A stretch of DNA of 64,000 nucleotides from Lysinibacillus_B sp036662795 (GTDB taxonomy: Bacteria > Bacillota > Bacilli > Bacillales_A > Planococcaceae), in the NCBI RefSeq assembly GCF_036662795.1, contig NZ_JBAFWZ010000005.1, positions 62,001 to 126,000 of the forward strand. Direction: 5' to 3'. Each line of letters begins with the position of its first letter. Within the stretch, counting starts at the first letter, position 1. Below are positions 25,837-34,565 of this stretch, piece by piece. The translations under genes and the position numbers were made by a program. The notes under the pieces are model-generated. The model made no database searches. It was not told the DNA's origin and was given only the letters and a program-made list of their open reading frames with translations.

Positions 25837-26982
25837 ATGACACAACCAGCAATTCGCTATGAATTAATTAAAACTTGTAAGCAAACGGGAGCGCGCCTAG
25901 GGATTGTGCATACGCCACACGGCTCATTTGAAACGCCTACATTTATGCCAGTAGGGACACAGGCGACCGTAAAAACGATGTCACCTGAGGAATTAAAGGA
26001 AATGAATGCGGGCATCATCCTTTCAAATACGTATCATCTATGGCTTCGACCAGGGAATGATATTGTCAAGGAAGCAGGCGGGCTGCATAAATTTATGAAC
26101 TGGGATCGTCCGATTTTAACTGATTCTGGTGGCTTCCAAGTATTCTCTCTAAGTCAGTTTCGTAAAATTGAGGAGGAGGGCGTTCACTTCCGTAACCATT
26201 TAAATGGAGACAAGCTATTCCTTAGTCCAGAAAAAGCAATGGAAATTCAAAATGACCTAGGCTCAGATATTATGATGGCATTTGATGAATGTCCGCCATA
26301 TCCAGCAACCCACGAGTATATGTTAGCCTCTGTCGATCGTACAACTCGTTGGGCAAAGCGTTGTAAGGATGCACATAAGCGTCCGCACGAGCAAGGATTA
26401 TTCGGTATTATTCAAGGTGGCGAGTATGAAGATTTACGTCGTCGTTCTGCAGAGGCTTTAGTTGAGCTAGACTTTCCAGGCTATGCAATCGGTGGTTTAT
26501 CAGTAGGTGAGCCAAAAGATGTAATGAATCGTGTATTAGAGTTTACAGCACCATTAATGCCTGCGGACAAGCCTCGCTATTTAATGGGCGTTGGTTCCCC
26601 GGACTCACTGATCGATGGTGCTATTCGAGGAATTGATATGTTTGACTGTGTTCTACCAACACGTATTGCACGTAACGGTACACTTATGACTTCTGAAGGT
26701 CGCTTAGTGGTGAAAAATGCAAAGTATGCTCGAGACTTCTCGCCAATCGATCCAAACTGTGATTGCTATACATGTAAAAATTATACACGCGCATATATTC
26801 GTCATTTAATTCGTACTGAAGAAACTTTTGGTATACGTTTAACGTCATATCATAATCTGCATTTTCTTATTAAATTAATGGAGCAAGTACGAGAAGCGAT
26901 TCGTGAAGATCGTTTAGGTGATTTTAAAGAAGAATTCTTTGAAAAATATGGGTTTAATTTACCAAATGCTAAGAATTTCTAG
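25837..26982 (+). CDS. tgt: tRNA-guanine transglycosylase
   Basis: Tgt exchanges guanine-34 for preQ1 in tRNAs with GUN anticodons. The 381-residue protein carries the nucleophile region DSGGFQVFSLSQFRKI, GIIQGG, the second Asp in GIDMFDCVLPTR, and the zinc site CDCYTCKNYTRAYIRHL. ATG 25837 is preceded by GAGAGGAA; the open frame upstream is non-conserved. It is encoded with queA. Confidence 0.97.
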   Translation: MTQPAIRYELIKTCKQTGARLGIVHTPHGSFETPTFMPVGTQATVKTMSPEELKEMNAGIILSNTYHLWLRPGNDIVKEAGGLHKFMNWDRPILTDSGGFQVFSLSQFRKIEEEGVHFRNHLNGDKLFLSPEKAMEIQNDLGSDIMMAFDECPPYPATHEYMLASVDRTTRWAKRCKDAHKRPHEQGLFGIIQGGEYEDLRRRSAEALVELDFPGYAIGGLSVGEPKDVMNRVLEFTAPLMPADKPRYLMGVGSPDSLIDGAIRGIDMFDCVLPTRIARNGTLMTSEGRLVVKNAKYARDFSPIDPNCDCYTCKNYTRAYIRHLIRTEETFGIRLTSYHNLHFLIKLMEQVREAIREDRLGDFKEEFFEKYGFNLPNAKNF

Positions 26983-27108
26983 TAGGAATTGCAGAAATAT
27001 TATTCATTTCATAGAAAAATTTTAGAAAATGGTATTTCATTTCCCTATTTTCCTTAAATTTATACTATACTAGTGAAGTGATACTTAAGAAAGGGGGGAC
27101 ATAAGCAA

Positions 27109-27372
27109 ATGCAAGGTTTATATCAATTTATTCCGCTAGTTATATTGTTTGTTGCGATGTGGTTCATTTTAATCCGCCCTGCACAAAAAAGACAAAAAGC
27201 GACGATGGCAATGCAAAGTAATTTAAAACGTGGGGATCGTGTTGTAACGATTGGTGGTCTTCATGGAGAAATCGATGCGATTGAGGACAGTGCTGTGTTT
27301 ATCAAAGTTGATGGTAACACGCGTTTAAAATTTGAGCGTCAAGCAATCGGTCGCGTTTTAGATAACGAATAA
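27109..27372 (+). CDS. yajC: Preprotein translocase subunit YajC
   Basis: The 87-residue protein has one N-terminal membrane segment (about residues 6-22), then FILIRPAQKRQKA and the conserved LKRGDRVVTIGGLHGEI. YajC associates with SecDF at the Sec translocon; secDF is 3 kb downstream. AAGGGGGG is upstream of the ATG. Confidence 0.95.
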   Translation: MQGLYQFIPLVILFVAMWFILIRPAQKRQKATMAMQSNLKRGDRVVTIGGLHGEIDAIEDSAVFIKVDGNTRLKFERQAIGRVLDNE

Positions 27373-27404
27373 GAGAATAGTTCCGATGTCTATCGTTAGA
27401 TATC

Positions 27405-27439
27405 AAAAAAGCCTACCTTTATGGTAGGCTTTTTTATTT
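27405..27439. terminator. Bidirectional terminator after yajC
   Basis: AAAAAAGCCTACC / GGTAGGCTTTTTT is a 13-pair stem with a five-base loop and T-runs in both directions. Confidence 0.85.
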
Positions 27440-27523
27440 TTGAATAGATAGTAAGGTCGTTGTGCAAACTTGTATTTGAATGTGTATGAACATTTTTTAA
27501 ATCTGTTAAAAGAGGTGGCATGC

Positions 27524-28165
27524 ATGATCGAATATCTATTAATTAGTGCGCGTACGATTTTTTTATATGTGCTCGTATTGCTTGTATTCCGACTGATGGG
27601 CAAACGGGAGGTAGGGGAGCTAAGTATATTAGATGTTGCTGTGTATATATTAATTGCTGAAGTTGCAGCGCTTGCGTTAGATGACGTAAAACAGCCATTT
27701 ATGCTTGCTGTCTTTCCTATCATCCTATTATTTATAATCCAATATTTAAATGCCCTTTTTATTTTAAAAAATAAAAAAATTCGTGATGTTATCGATGGTG
27801 ATCCGTCCGTTGTGATAAAAAATGGGGTTATCATTGAAACAGAAATGCGAAAGCAGCGCTACAATTTGGATGACCTCTTTCAGCAACTTCGTGAGCAGGG
27901 GATTACTTCTATTCAAAGCATTTCGTACGCATTTTTAGAGCAATCCGGTAAACTATCTGTGTTTCAAAAGGACGGTGAACCGTTTATTATGCCTCTTATC
28001 GTCGACGGCTATGTTGATAAGAAGCATTTAAAATTTATTGGTAAAGACCTAACCTGGCTAGAAGATGAGCTCCGTGAACAAGGGGTGCTATCTGTAAAGC
28101 AAGTATTTTATTGCTGCTATGAAGGCGGAAAGGTACATGTACAATTAAAGGCGCGCAAAAATTGA
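27524..28165 (+). CDS. DUF421 (YetF-type) membrane protein, YrbG-like
   Basis: The 213-residue protein has three N-terminal membrane segments (through about residue 80) with RTIFLYVLVLLVFRLMGKREVGELS, then the cytoplasmic DUF421 domain (KIRDVIDGDPSVVIKNGVI, MRKQRYNLDDLFQQLREQGI). YetF-type proteins in B. subtilis have been linked to the spore germinant-receptor membrane context, but no function is assured here. ATG 27524 is preceded by AAGAGGTGG. Position between yajC and spoVB matches B. subtilis yrbG. Its last 21 bases overlap spoVB, which runs in the opposite direction. Confidence 0.85.
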   Translation: MIEYLLISARTIFLYVLVLLVFRLMGKREVGELSILDVAVYILIAEVAALALDDVKQPFMLAVFPIILLFIIQYLNALFILKNKKIRDVIDGDPSVVIKNGVIIETEMRKQRYNLDDLFQQLREQGITSIQSISYAFLEQSGKLSVFQKDGEPFIMPLIVDGYVDKKHLKFIGKDLTWLEDELREQGVLSVKQVFYCCYEGGKVHVQLKARKN

Positions 28166-29641
28166 ACGAACATATCGGAAATCCGTGAGACGAATTTGCT
28201 TTGTTAGTACTAAAGCAATTGTTAATAGGACAAACATGATGCAAGTACCTATTAGCATCGTCGTTTTTGGCATGAAAGATACCGCGGTACAAACAACGAT
28301 AAAGCTCATATATGGTACAACAAAAATACGGAAGCCTATTGAAATTTTCGGATGACTACGAACGGCTGCGATATGTAGAAAAGAGGTTAATAATACACCT
28401 AAACCAATCGCCATGATCGCACCAAATTGTTGTAGGAACGGCTGAGCTGCTAGAATGAGCATAAATACGAGCTTGCCAACACCTCCATAGACAGAATTCA
28501 TCATTGCCACCTTCGCACCATCTGCTGCTTGAAGAATGGCTTGTAATGGACTTTGTATATAATAAAAATAAAAAATCGGCGCTAAAACCTTCATATAGCT
28601 GTGAGAATCCTTTAAATGAAACAGTTGCTGTGCGAGCTCGTCACCGTATAAGAAGAAAAAGGTTGCGGCATAACAGCCAATTAGTGAAGATAGCCTCAAT
28701 GAAATCGTAATTCGTTCGTTTAATAATCGTGAATTATTCATCGCAACAGCATTACTTACTGCGGGAATTAACACTATTGCAAGAGCAGCTGGAATGAAGG
28801 ATGGGAATAACAGTAGTGGAATATGGACACCGGATATAATTCCATATAGGGTCGTTGCAGCAGATGCTGATATACCGGAAATCGTTAAAGCCTTTAAAAA
28901 AATGATTGGCTCTAAAAACCATGTAAATGTACCGAATAATTTACTGCCTGCAGATGGTAATGCAATTCGGAATAGTGGTGCAGTTGGATAGCCTTTATTC
29001 GGATTTTTTGCTACCTTTTTACGGAAGATATAGTGCAGGTATAAGAAGATGAACGAGCTTAATTCACCGATAGCTGTAATACCCATTGCATAAGCAGCAG
29101 TCTTTGAACTTGAATCAGTTACTACATATGGTAGCAGTACTGTAATAAGGCTTATCCTAATCACTTGCTCAAGAAGTGTTGCCCAGGCAGTAGGTGTAAT
29201 TTTTGTTAAGCCTTGCAGATAGGCCCTTACTAAGCTAGAGTACACAACGATTGGAACTGTACAAATGGCAACGATTAATGGATAGCGAGCCTCCGGATTT
29301 TGTAATAATTGATCTGAGATGATGGGCGTTAATAACGTTAATAACGGCAGAATCACAAGTATAGCTATGGTTGAAAGCCGTATCGATGTTTTCATAACGG
29401 CCTCGGTATCCGCAATTTTTCCTTTCGCATGTAACTCTGCTATTACTTTTGTGACAGCGATTGGTAAGCCGAGCTGTACGACAGAAATGAAAAAAATGTA
29501 TGCAGGGAAAGCGGTCATATAAATACCGACTACTTCCTCACCTGCAATGCGCATAAATTGCATGCGGTACACAAAACCGAGTAGCTTTGATAAAAAAATG
29601 ACAATCATTAAAAAAAATGTACCTTTTATAAATGAGGCCAT
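28145..29641 (-). CDS. spoVB: Stage V sporulation protein B (MATE/MurJ-type flippase)
   Basis: SpoVB belongs to the MVF/polysaccharide exporter superfamily and is needed for spore cortex synthesis, probably in lipid II flipping. The 498-residue protein is all membrane helices (about 14), beginning MASFIKGTFFLMIVIFLSKLLGFVYRMQFMRIAGEEVVG, split here only by description. The ribosome site (GAAGGGA) lies 12 bases upstream, a long spacing. It is convergent with the DUF421 gene (21-base overlap) and divergent from comN, exactly as in B. subtilis. Confidence 0.92.
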   Translation of the reverse strand: MASFIKGTFFLMIVIFLSKLLGFVYRMQFMRIAGEEVVGIYMTAFPAYIFFISVVQLGLPIAVTKVIAELHAKGKIADTEAVMKTSIRLSTIAILVILPLLTLLTPIISDQLLQNPEARYPLIVAICTVPIVVYSSLVRAYLQGLTKITPTAWATLLEQVIRISLITVLLPYVVTDSSSKTAAYAMGITAIGELSSFIFLYLHYIFRKKVAKNPNKGYPTAPLFRIALPSAGSKLFGTFTWFLEPIIFLKALTISGISASAATTLYGIISGVHIPLLLFPSFIPAALAIVLIPAVSNAVAMNNSRLLNERITISLRLSSLIGCYAATFFFLYGDELAQQLFHLKDSHSYMKVLAPIFYFYYIQSPLQAILQAADGAKVAMMNSVYGGVGKLVFMLILAAQPFLQQFGAIMAIGLGVLLTSFLHIAAVRSHPKISIGFRIFVVPYMSFIVVCTAVSFMPKTTMLIGTCIMFVLLTIALVLTKQIRLTDFRYVRSIFARL

Positions 29642-29666
29642 GGGTTAGTACAATCCCTTCTCTTTT

Positions 29667-29695
29667 TTGACAAATTCATATACAATATTTGTATG
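29667..29695 (+). promoter_or_regulatory. Possible promoter of comN
   Basis: A perfect TTGACA (29667-29672) with a poor TGTATG at 17-base spacing (29690-29695), between the divergent spoVB and comN. Confidence 0.35.
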
Positions 29696-29738
29696 CAAGG
29701 ACAGCAACCATTAAAACTAAACGTAAGGGTGGATTGTT

Positions 29739-30053
29739 ATGACAATTCCGCATGAACAGCTTTTTAACAAAGTACAGCTTGTATTACAAAGTAAGATCGA
29801 TGAATTTAAGTACTTTAAATATGACGTCATTACGATCATGGAGCTATGGGATTACTGTGTAGAGAAAAAGTGGCGAAAAATGAAAATTGAAGAAATACCG
29901 TTGCACGATATTGTATCGACCATTTTTTCTATTACGCCTTCTGAAGTTTTGGGGCACTCACAAATAAAAGAATTTAAAGTGAACCAAACATTAGTAGAAA
30001 TTAATATGGAAGAATTCCGGGAGTTATTAGGACCTAAAAAGAAGGATGAATAA
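29739..30053 (+). CDS. comN: Post-transcriptional regulator ComN
   Basis: This 104-residue cytoplasmic protein matches the post-transcriptional regulator family (YrzD/ComN): FKYFKYDVITIMELWDYCVEKKW and PLHDIVSTIFSITPSEVLGHSQ. In B. subtilis ComN controls comE mRNA and localises to the poles and septum. It lies between spoVB and secDF as in that species. AAGGGTGG precedes the ATG. Confidence 0.85.
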   Translation: MTIPHEQLFNKVQLVLQSKIDEFKYFKYDVITIMELWDYCVEKKWRKMKIEEIPLHDIVSTIFSITPSEVLGHSQIKEFKVNQTLVEINMEEFRELLGPKKKDE

Positions 30054-30140
30054 ATGGACCAAGAAAAGATATGTACCGTTTGTCTTCATTTGACAGTAGG
30101 CGTATCGTGTTTCATAATAAGCTTATCTCATGTGTTTTAG
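30054..30140 (+). CDS. Possible 28-residue peptide directly after comN
   Basis: An ATG immediately follows the comN stop, with GAAGGATGA about seven bases upstream. It encodes MDQEKICTVCLHLTVGVSC plus a hydrophobic FIISLSHVF tail, then TAG. Three cysteines and a hydrophobic second half suggest a membrane-associated peptide, if expressed. I recognise no family, and chance is a real alternative. Confidence 0.3.
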   Translation: MDQEKICTVCLHLTVGVSCFIISLSHVF

Positions 30141-30268
30141 ACAAATTTTTTCAGTATTCATCATCGACTATAGCTATCTAGTAGATGTGCAGAAAGCCGT
30201 TTGTCCCTATGAAAATGAAAAAATGCAGTATCGTAGTGGATTTTTCTTGTGCTACATAAGTAAGGGGG

Positions 30269-30312
30269 AGAGCGCAGTGGGTTGCGCTCTTTCTAGTGTG
30301 CGTATTGCACAC
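30269..30312 (+). promoter_or_regulatory. Tandem hairpins in the secDF leader
   Basis: AGAGCGCA / TGCGCTCT (30269-30276 and 30283-30290) followed by TTCTAG, then GTGTGC / GCACAC (30296-30301 and 30307-30312), just before the secDF ribosome site AGGAGGA. The first could be an attenuator with a poor T-tail. Confidence 0.4.
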
Positions 30313-30332
30313 AATTCGAGGAGGATTTATAG

Positions 30333-32600
30333 ATGAAATTAGTAAACCGTATAATTACTTTCATACTTGTAGTCGCTTTACTGTTCACGGGTATGGGTAC
30401 AACGGTTCAAGGAGTTTTAGATAAGGTAAAACTCGGCTTGGATTTACAAGGTGGATTTGAAGTACTTTATGAGGTAGAGACGTTAGATGATTCGGAAGTT
30501 ACGCAGCAAATATTAACGGATACAACAAATGCGTTAAACAATCGTGTTAATCAGTTTGGTGTAAGTGAGCCAAGCATTGAAGTAGAAGGGGAAAATCGCA
30601 TCCGCGTACAGCTTGCTGGTTTGGACGATCAATCCTCAGCACGAGAGCTCCTATCGAGTACAGCTGAACTAACATTCCGTGATGTAAACGATAAAGTGCT
30701 TTTAGATGGAAATGATTTAAAAGAGGGTGGCGCAAATGCCACATTTCATGCGAAGAACAATCAGCCAATCGTCACATTAACGTTAAAGGATGCTAATAAA
30801 TTTGCAGAGGTAACGGGAGAAATTTCTGCTCGTCCCGATGGTGAAAATCTTTTAGTCGTATGGCTTGATTTTGAAGAAGGCGTCGATTCTTATGCGGCAG
30901 AGGCGTTAAAGCCGAATCCTAAATTTGCTTCAGCTGCATCTGTAGGGGAAGTAATTAATTCTACTGATGTAGAAATTTCAGGTAGTTTTACAGTAGAAGA
31001 AACGAAAAGCTTAGCTAGTGTGCTAAATGCAGGTGCGCTACCTGTTAAATTAACTGAAATCTTTTCGACTTCTGTAGGTGCACAGTTTGGGGAAGATGCT
31101 TTAAATAGCACCGTTCTCGCTGGTGTTGTAGGCGTATTAGCTATTTTTGTATTTATGCTATTGTATTACCGTTTACCTGGTTTTATTTCGGTTATTACAC
31201 TAAGTGTGTTTGCGTATTTAGTGCTAGTCGTGTTTAATGGCATAAATGCCGTATTAACCTTACCAGGTATCGCGGCTATTGTTCTCGGTATTGGGATGGC
31301 AGTAGATGCGAATATCCTAACAGCAGAGCGTATTCGCGAGGAGCTTCGCATTGGACATACCGTTAAAGAGGCGTATAAGCTAGGCTCTAAGCAATCATTG
31401 TCTGCAATTATCGATGCACAGTTGACAACCTTACTTGCTGCAATCGTGTTATTCTATTTTGGTACAAGCTCTGTAAAAGGATTTGCAACGACACTAAGTA
31501 TTTCGGTGGTGCTAAGCTTTGTAACAGCCGTTTGGGGTTCACGTATGCTACTTGGTTTACTTGTAAACAGTGGCTACTTTAATAACCCGGCTTGGTTTGG
31601 AGTGGCTCGTTCTAAGCAGCATAAGCCTGAAGAGGAAGTATCAACTTTAGATTTAACAACAAAATTCGATCGTTTTAATTTTGTTGAAAATCGTAAAAAA
31701 TTCTACACATTCTCATTCATTATTTTGCTCCTTGGTTCTGTTATTTTAGGTATATTCCGCCTAAATTTAGGTATCGACTTTGTAAGTGGAACACGAGTTG
31801 ATATTACGGCAGACAAAGCGATTACACAGGAAGAAATGATTCAATATTTAGATGAAATCGGTCATCCAAATGAAGATGTTATTATTTCTGGTGAGAAGCA
31901 AAATATAGCAATGGTTCGATATGCTGAGGATTTCACTCAACAAGAAACATTAAATATTAAAGCGCAAATTAAGAAAGATTTTGGAGAGGAACCTAACGTA
32001 AGTACGGTGTCTCCGGTAGTTGGTAAGGAACTTGTTAAAAATGCGATTTATGCATTAAGCATTGCCGCTATTGGCATTGTTATTTATGTAGCTTTCCGTT
32101 TTGAGTGGCGTATGGGCGTAGGTGCTATTGCTTCGCTACTACATGATATATTCTTTATAGTTGCGATATTTAGCTTCTTACGTTTAGAGGTAGACATTAC
32201 ATTTGTCGCAGCAGTGCTAACAATTGTTGGTTACTCTATTAACGATACGATTGTTACGTTTGACCGTATACGTGAAAATATTAATCGCCATGAGAAAATT
32301 ACGACGAAGGAAGAGCTTGCATCTATTGTGAATAAATCACTTCGTCAAACGATGGGACGTTCTGTGAATACGGTATTAACTGTAATTATCGTCGTTATTG
32401 CACTTATTGCGCTTGGTGCACCGTCGATTCAAAACTTCTCGATTGCGTTACTAATCGGTTTAGTAACAGGGATGTATTCTTCTATTTGTATCGCAGCCCA
32501 AATTTGGTACTCATTAAAAGTACGTGAAATGAAGAAAAATGATGGCACAGTAGTGAAAAAAGAGAAAAAACAATGGGGTTCAGACGAGCCAGTTGTATAA
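30333..32600 (+). CDS. secDF: Fused protein translocase subunit SecDF
   Basis: SecDF uses the proton gradient to help pull preproteins across the membrane. The 755-residue protein is a natural SecD-SecF fusion, as in B. subtilis: the SecD half has LGLDLQGGFEVLYEV and the large extracytoplasmic P1 domain, with GIGMAVDANILTAERIREE in the membrane part. The SecF half begins near residue 440 (FVENRKKFYTFS), with LGIDFVSGTRVDI and GYSINDTIVTFDRIREN. About twelve membrane segments are present. GAGGAGGA precedes the ATG. Confidence 0.97.
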   Translation: MKLVNRIITFILVVALLFTGMGTTVQGVLDKVKLGLDLQGGFEVLYEVETLDDSEVTQQILTDTTNALNNRVNQFGVSEPSIEVEGENRIRVQLAGLDDQSSARELLSSTAELTFRDVNDKVLLDGNDLKEGGANATFHAKNNQPIVTLTLKDANKFAEVTGEISARPDGENLLVVWLDFEEGVDSYAAEALKPNPKFASAASVGEVINSTDVEISGSFTVEETKSLASVLNAGALPVKLTEIFSTSVGAQFGEDALNSTVLAGVVGVLAIFVFMLLYYRLPGFISVITLSVFAYLVLVVFNGINAVLTLPGIAAIVLGIGMAVDANILTAERIREELRIGHTVKEAYKLGSKQSLSAIIDAQLTTLLAAIVLFYFGTSSVKGFATTLSISVVLSFVTAVWGSRMLLGLLVNSGYFNNPAWFGVARSKQHKPEEEVSTLDLTTKFDRFNFVENRKKFYTFSFIILLLGSVILGIFRLNLGIDFVSGTRVDITADKAITQEEMIQYLDEIGHPNEDVIISGEKQNIAMVRYAEDFTQQETLNIKAQIKKDFGEEPNVSTVSPVVGKELVKNAIYALSIAAIGIVIYVAFRFEWRMGVGAIASLLHDIFFIVAIFSFLRLEVDITFVAAVLTIVGYSINDTIVTFDRIRENINRHEKITTKEELASIVNKSLRQTMGRSVNTVLTVIIVVIALIALGAPSIQNFSIALLIGLVTGMYSSICIAAQIWYSLKVREMKKNDGTVVKKEKKQWGSDEPVV

Positions 32601-32605
32601 GAGGA

Positions 32606-32638
32606 AAAGGAGTGTCGATATTCGGCGCTCCTTTTTTT
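32606..32638 (+). terminator. Terminator after secDF
   Basis: AAAGGAGTGTCG / CGGCGCTCCTTT, twelve pairs around ATATT, then a seven-T run. Confidence 0.85.
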
Positions 32639-32789
32639 GTGAGTTTGGATTTTGAGTAGTGGTTCAATAGGGCGCTCCCGCTTTTCTAGTCTACAGTTGT
32701 CACGAGGCATTGACAGAATAGGTTCACTAAAATACAATTATTGTATATTAATGTAAAATATTTTAAAATCAAAAAACTAAATAGTTCAT

Positions 32790-32976
32790 CATCGTAAGGC
32801 GGGGTTGCTATATAAGCATCGCACACTAAACTTCGAGCGAACGCCCCCAGGAATTTAGGAACGAAGGCAAAACCGTCACATCCTGTGACTACGCCTTCGT
32901 GACCAACGTCGTGTAGCTGACACTTCGCTTTCGCTACACAAAACATCTGTTGTTCTCTGGCGCAACGGAAATCAAT
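32790..32976. repeat. Dispersed intergenic repeat, copy A
   Basis: This stretch between secDF and the TrpE-like gene shares a core with copies at 48.9 and 57.4 kb: GGAACGAAGGCAAAACC, a GTCACATCCTGTGAC palindrome and CGTGACCAACGTCG, ending in ACGGAAATCAA. It is GC-richer than its surroundings and encodes nothing evident. No other feature is visible in the 470-base gap. Confidence 0.6.
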
Positions 32977-33073
32977 CTCAAGTTATGGTGAAGAGCCAAA
33001 TAAATACTTCTAAGTGTGTTTCAATTTTACATGCTACATGACTTTTCTAAATTGTCCCTAAGGAGCTGATGGT

Positions 33074-34447
33074 ATGTATCGTGTTGGATTTCGAACGGTA
33101 GTTAAGAAAATGAATGGTGATTCGATAACACCTATTTTAATTATTCGTCGTTTGCAAGGGCAACGTAAGTTTTTATTAGAAGGTTCAAGACAATTTCAAG
33201 GTAGTGGTGATTATACATATATTGGGGTAAACCCGCTAGTATCGGTAGTCGGTTCGGGTGATCAATTAGTTGAGACAAATCATTATACAGGAAAAACAAC
33301 AATACATAATGGAGACCCACTTGGAAAATTAAAGGAAATTATGCCTGAGTTTAGTAATGATCTTGAATATCCTTTTATAGGTGGGGCTATCGGGTATGTA
33401 AGCTATGATGGGATGAGTGGTGGTTCTAGTAAGGAATGTGAAATTAACATTCCGGATATTGTATTTGATTTTTACGATTCTATTATCATTTTTGACCATA
33501 AAACGGAAGAAGTAATTTTTATACATCACGAAATCCAGCGTACCTTTGAAGAAGCGAATATCGATTCGCTAATACATCAAGTGTTTCTGTCAAAAGAAGA
33601 AGAGAGCGGTAGATTTGAGTTGTCTCCGTTTGAAAGCAGGATGACAGAGGCGGAGTATTCAAAGCTAATAAAGGCGGCGCAGCAATATATTAAAAGCGGT
33701 CAAGTGATTCAGCTCGTCTTATCAAAACGTTTAATAGCGAATTTTAGTGGAGATTCCTTCGCATTGTATCGAAAGTTAAGGAAGGAAACACCTGCACCTT
33801 CTATGTATTACTTTCAATACTCAGATTATGTCATCGTAGGGGTATCGCCTGAAAGTATTGTCAAAATTGATGGCAGTCGCGTCGTTATATCTCCTGTCAC
33901 CGGTGCAAAGCCACGTGGTGCAACACCTCGTGAAGATATGAAGGTTGAATTAAATTTACTGCAAAGCGGAAATGAAGTAAGTGCTCATAATATAATGGTT
34001 GATACGTGTACACAAGATTTAGAAAAGATCTGTTTGCCAAATTCGATTCGATTAATCGATTATATGAAGCCAGTTCAGTTTAAACATACCATTCGATTAA
34101 CTACGGATATTGAAGGAACCTTACTTCCGATGTCGCATCCTATTGATGCACTGCGGGCTTTATTACCACCTGCATCTTCTAGTGGTGTACCGAAAATAAC
34201 CGCAGCTCAAATTGTTAATGAGATTGAGCCTGTAGCGCGTTCATTTTATGGTGGGGCAATCGGGTATTTTAGCTTGAACGGCAATGTGAATTTTACCTTA
34301 CTGCAGCAATCGATGCTTATAAAGGATCAACGTGCCTATATTCAGGCTGGTGCTAATGTTTTAACCGATACGATAGAAGAAGAGGCTATTGTTGAAACAC
34401 GAAAAAAAATTAAGGCATTCTTATCAATAGACAACACGAATGAATAA
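33074..34447 (+). CDS. Chorismate-binding (TrpE/anthranilate synthase I-like) protein with altered active site
   Basis: The 457-residue protein is alignable over its whole length to anthranilate synthase component I: FLLEGSRQ and YTYIGVNP in the N-terminal half, VIQLVLSKRL, YVIVGVSPES, HPIDALRALLPP, GGAIGYFSLNG and IQAGANVLTD. Several residues that bind Mg2+ or chorismate in the family are changed. The Glu of the AEH motif is Ala304 (SAH). The RND after VD is T-Q-D (313-315). The active-site His of SHVMH is Arg341. The first Glu of the E-x-x-E pair is Ala438. AGTRPRG is TGAKPRG. It may be inactive or do different chemistry. No trp genes are adjacent. AAGGAGCTGATGGT precedes the ATG, and a strong terminator follows. 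Confidence 0.7.
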   Translation: MYRVGFRTVVKKMNGDSITPILIIRRLQGQRKFLLEGSRQFQGSGDYTYIGVNPLVSVVGSGDQLVETNHYTGKTTIHNGDPLGKLKEIMPEFSNDLEYPFIGGAIGYVSYDGMSGGSSKECEINIPDIVFDFYDSIIIFDHKTEEVIFIHHEIQRTFEEANIDSLIHQVFLSKEEESGRFELSPFESRMTEAEYSKLIKAAQQYIKSGQVIQLVLSKRLIANFSGDSFALYRKLRKETPAPSMYYFQYSDYVIVGVSPESIVKIDGSRVVISPVTGAKPRGATPREDMKVELNLLQSGNEVSAHNIMVDTCTQDLEKICLPNSIRLIDYMKPVQFKHTIRLTTDIEGTLLPMSHPIDALRALLPPASSSGVPKITAAQIVNEIEPVARSFYGGAIGYFSLNGNVNFTLLQQSMLIKDQRAYIQAGANVLTDTIEEEAIVETRKKIKAFLSIDNTNE

Positions 34448-34453
34448 TCTATT

Positions 34454-34494
34454 CGGTAAATCAGTGTTAATGCTGATTTGCCGTTTTTTTTTTT
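34454..34494 (+). terminator. Terminator after TrpE-like gene
   Basis: CGGTAAATCAG / CTGATTTGCCG, eleven perfect pairs, then eleven T. Confidence 0.9.
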
Positions 34495-34511
34495 ACTTCT
34501 TGGATTTGATT

Positions 34512-34541
34512 TTTACCTTTCAATAAAAAACTCGGTATAAT
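34512..34541 (+). promoter_or_regulatory. Predicted promoter of recJ
   Basis: TTTACC (34512-34517), 18-base spacer, perfect TATAAT (34536-34541), downstream of the preceding terminator. Confidence 0.5.
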
Positions 34542-34565
34542 GAACAACATAAGGAAGTGATAGTA

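Noticed and set aside
27061..27071. TATACTATACT upstream of yajC as promoter
   Set aside because: Good -10 but no -35 at 16-18 bases; tgt read-through is also possible.
30130..30336. 68-codon frame overlapping the secDF start
   Set aside because: No ribosome site visible and no recognisable domain; listed as a hypothesis, not as a gene.
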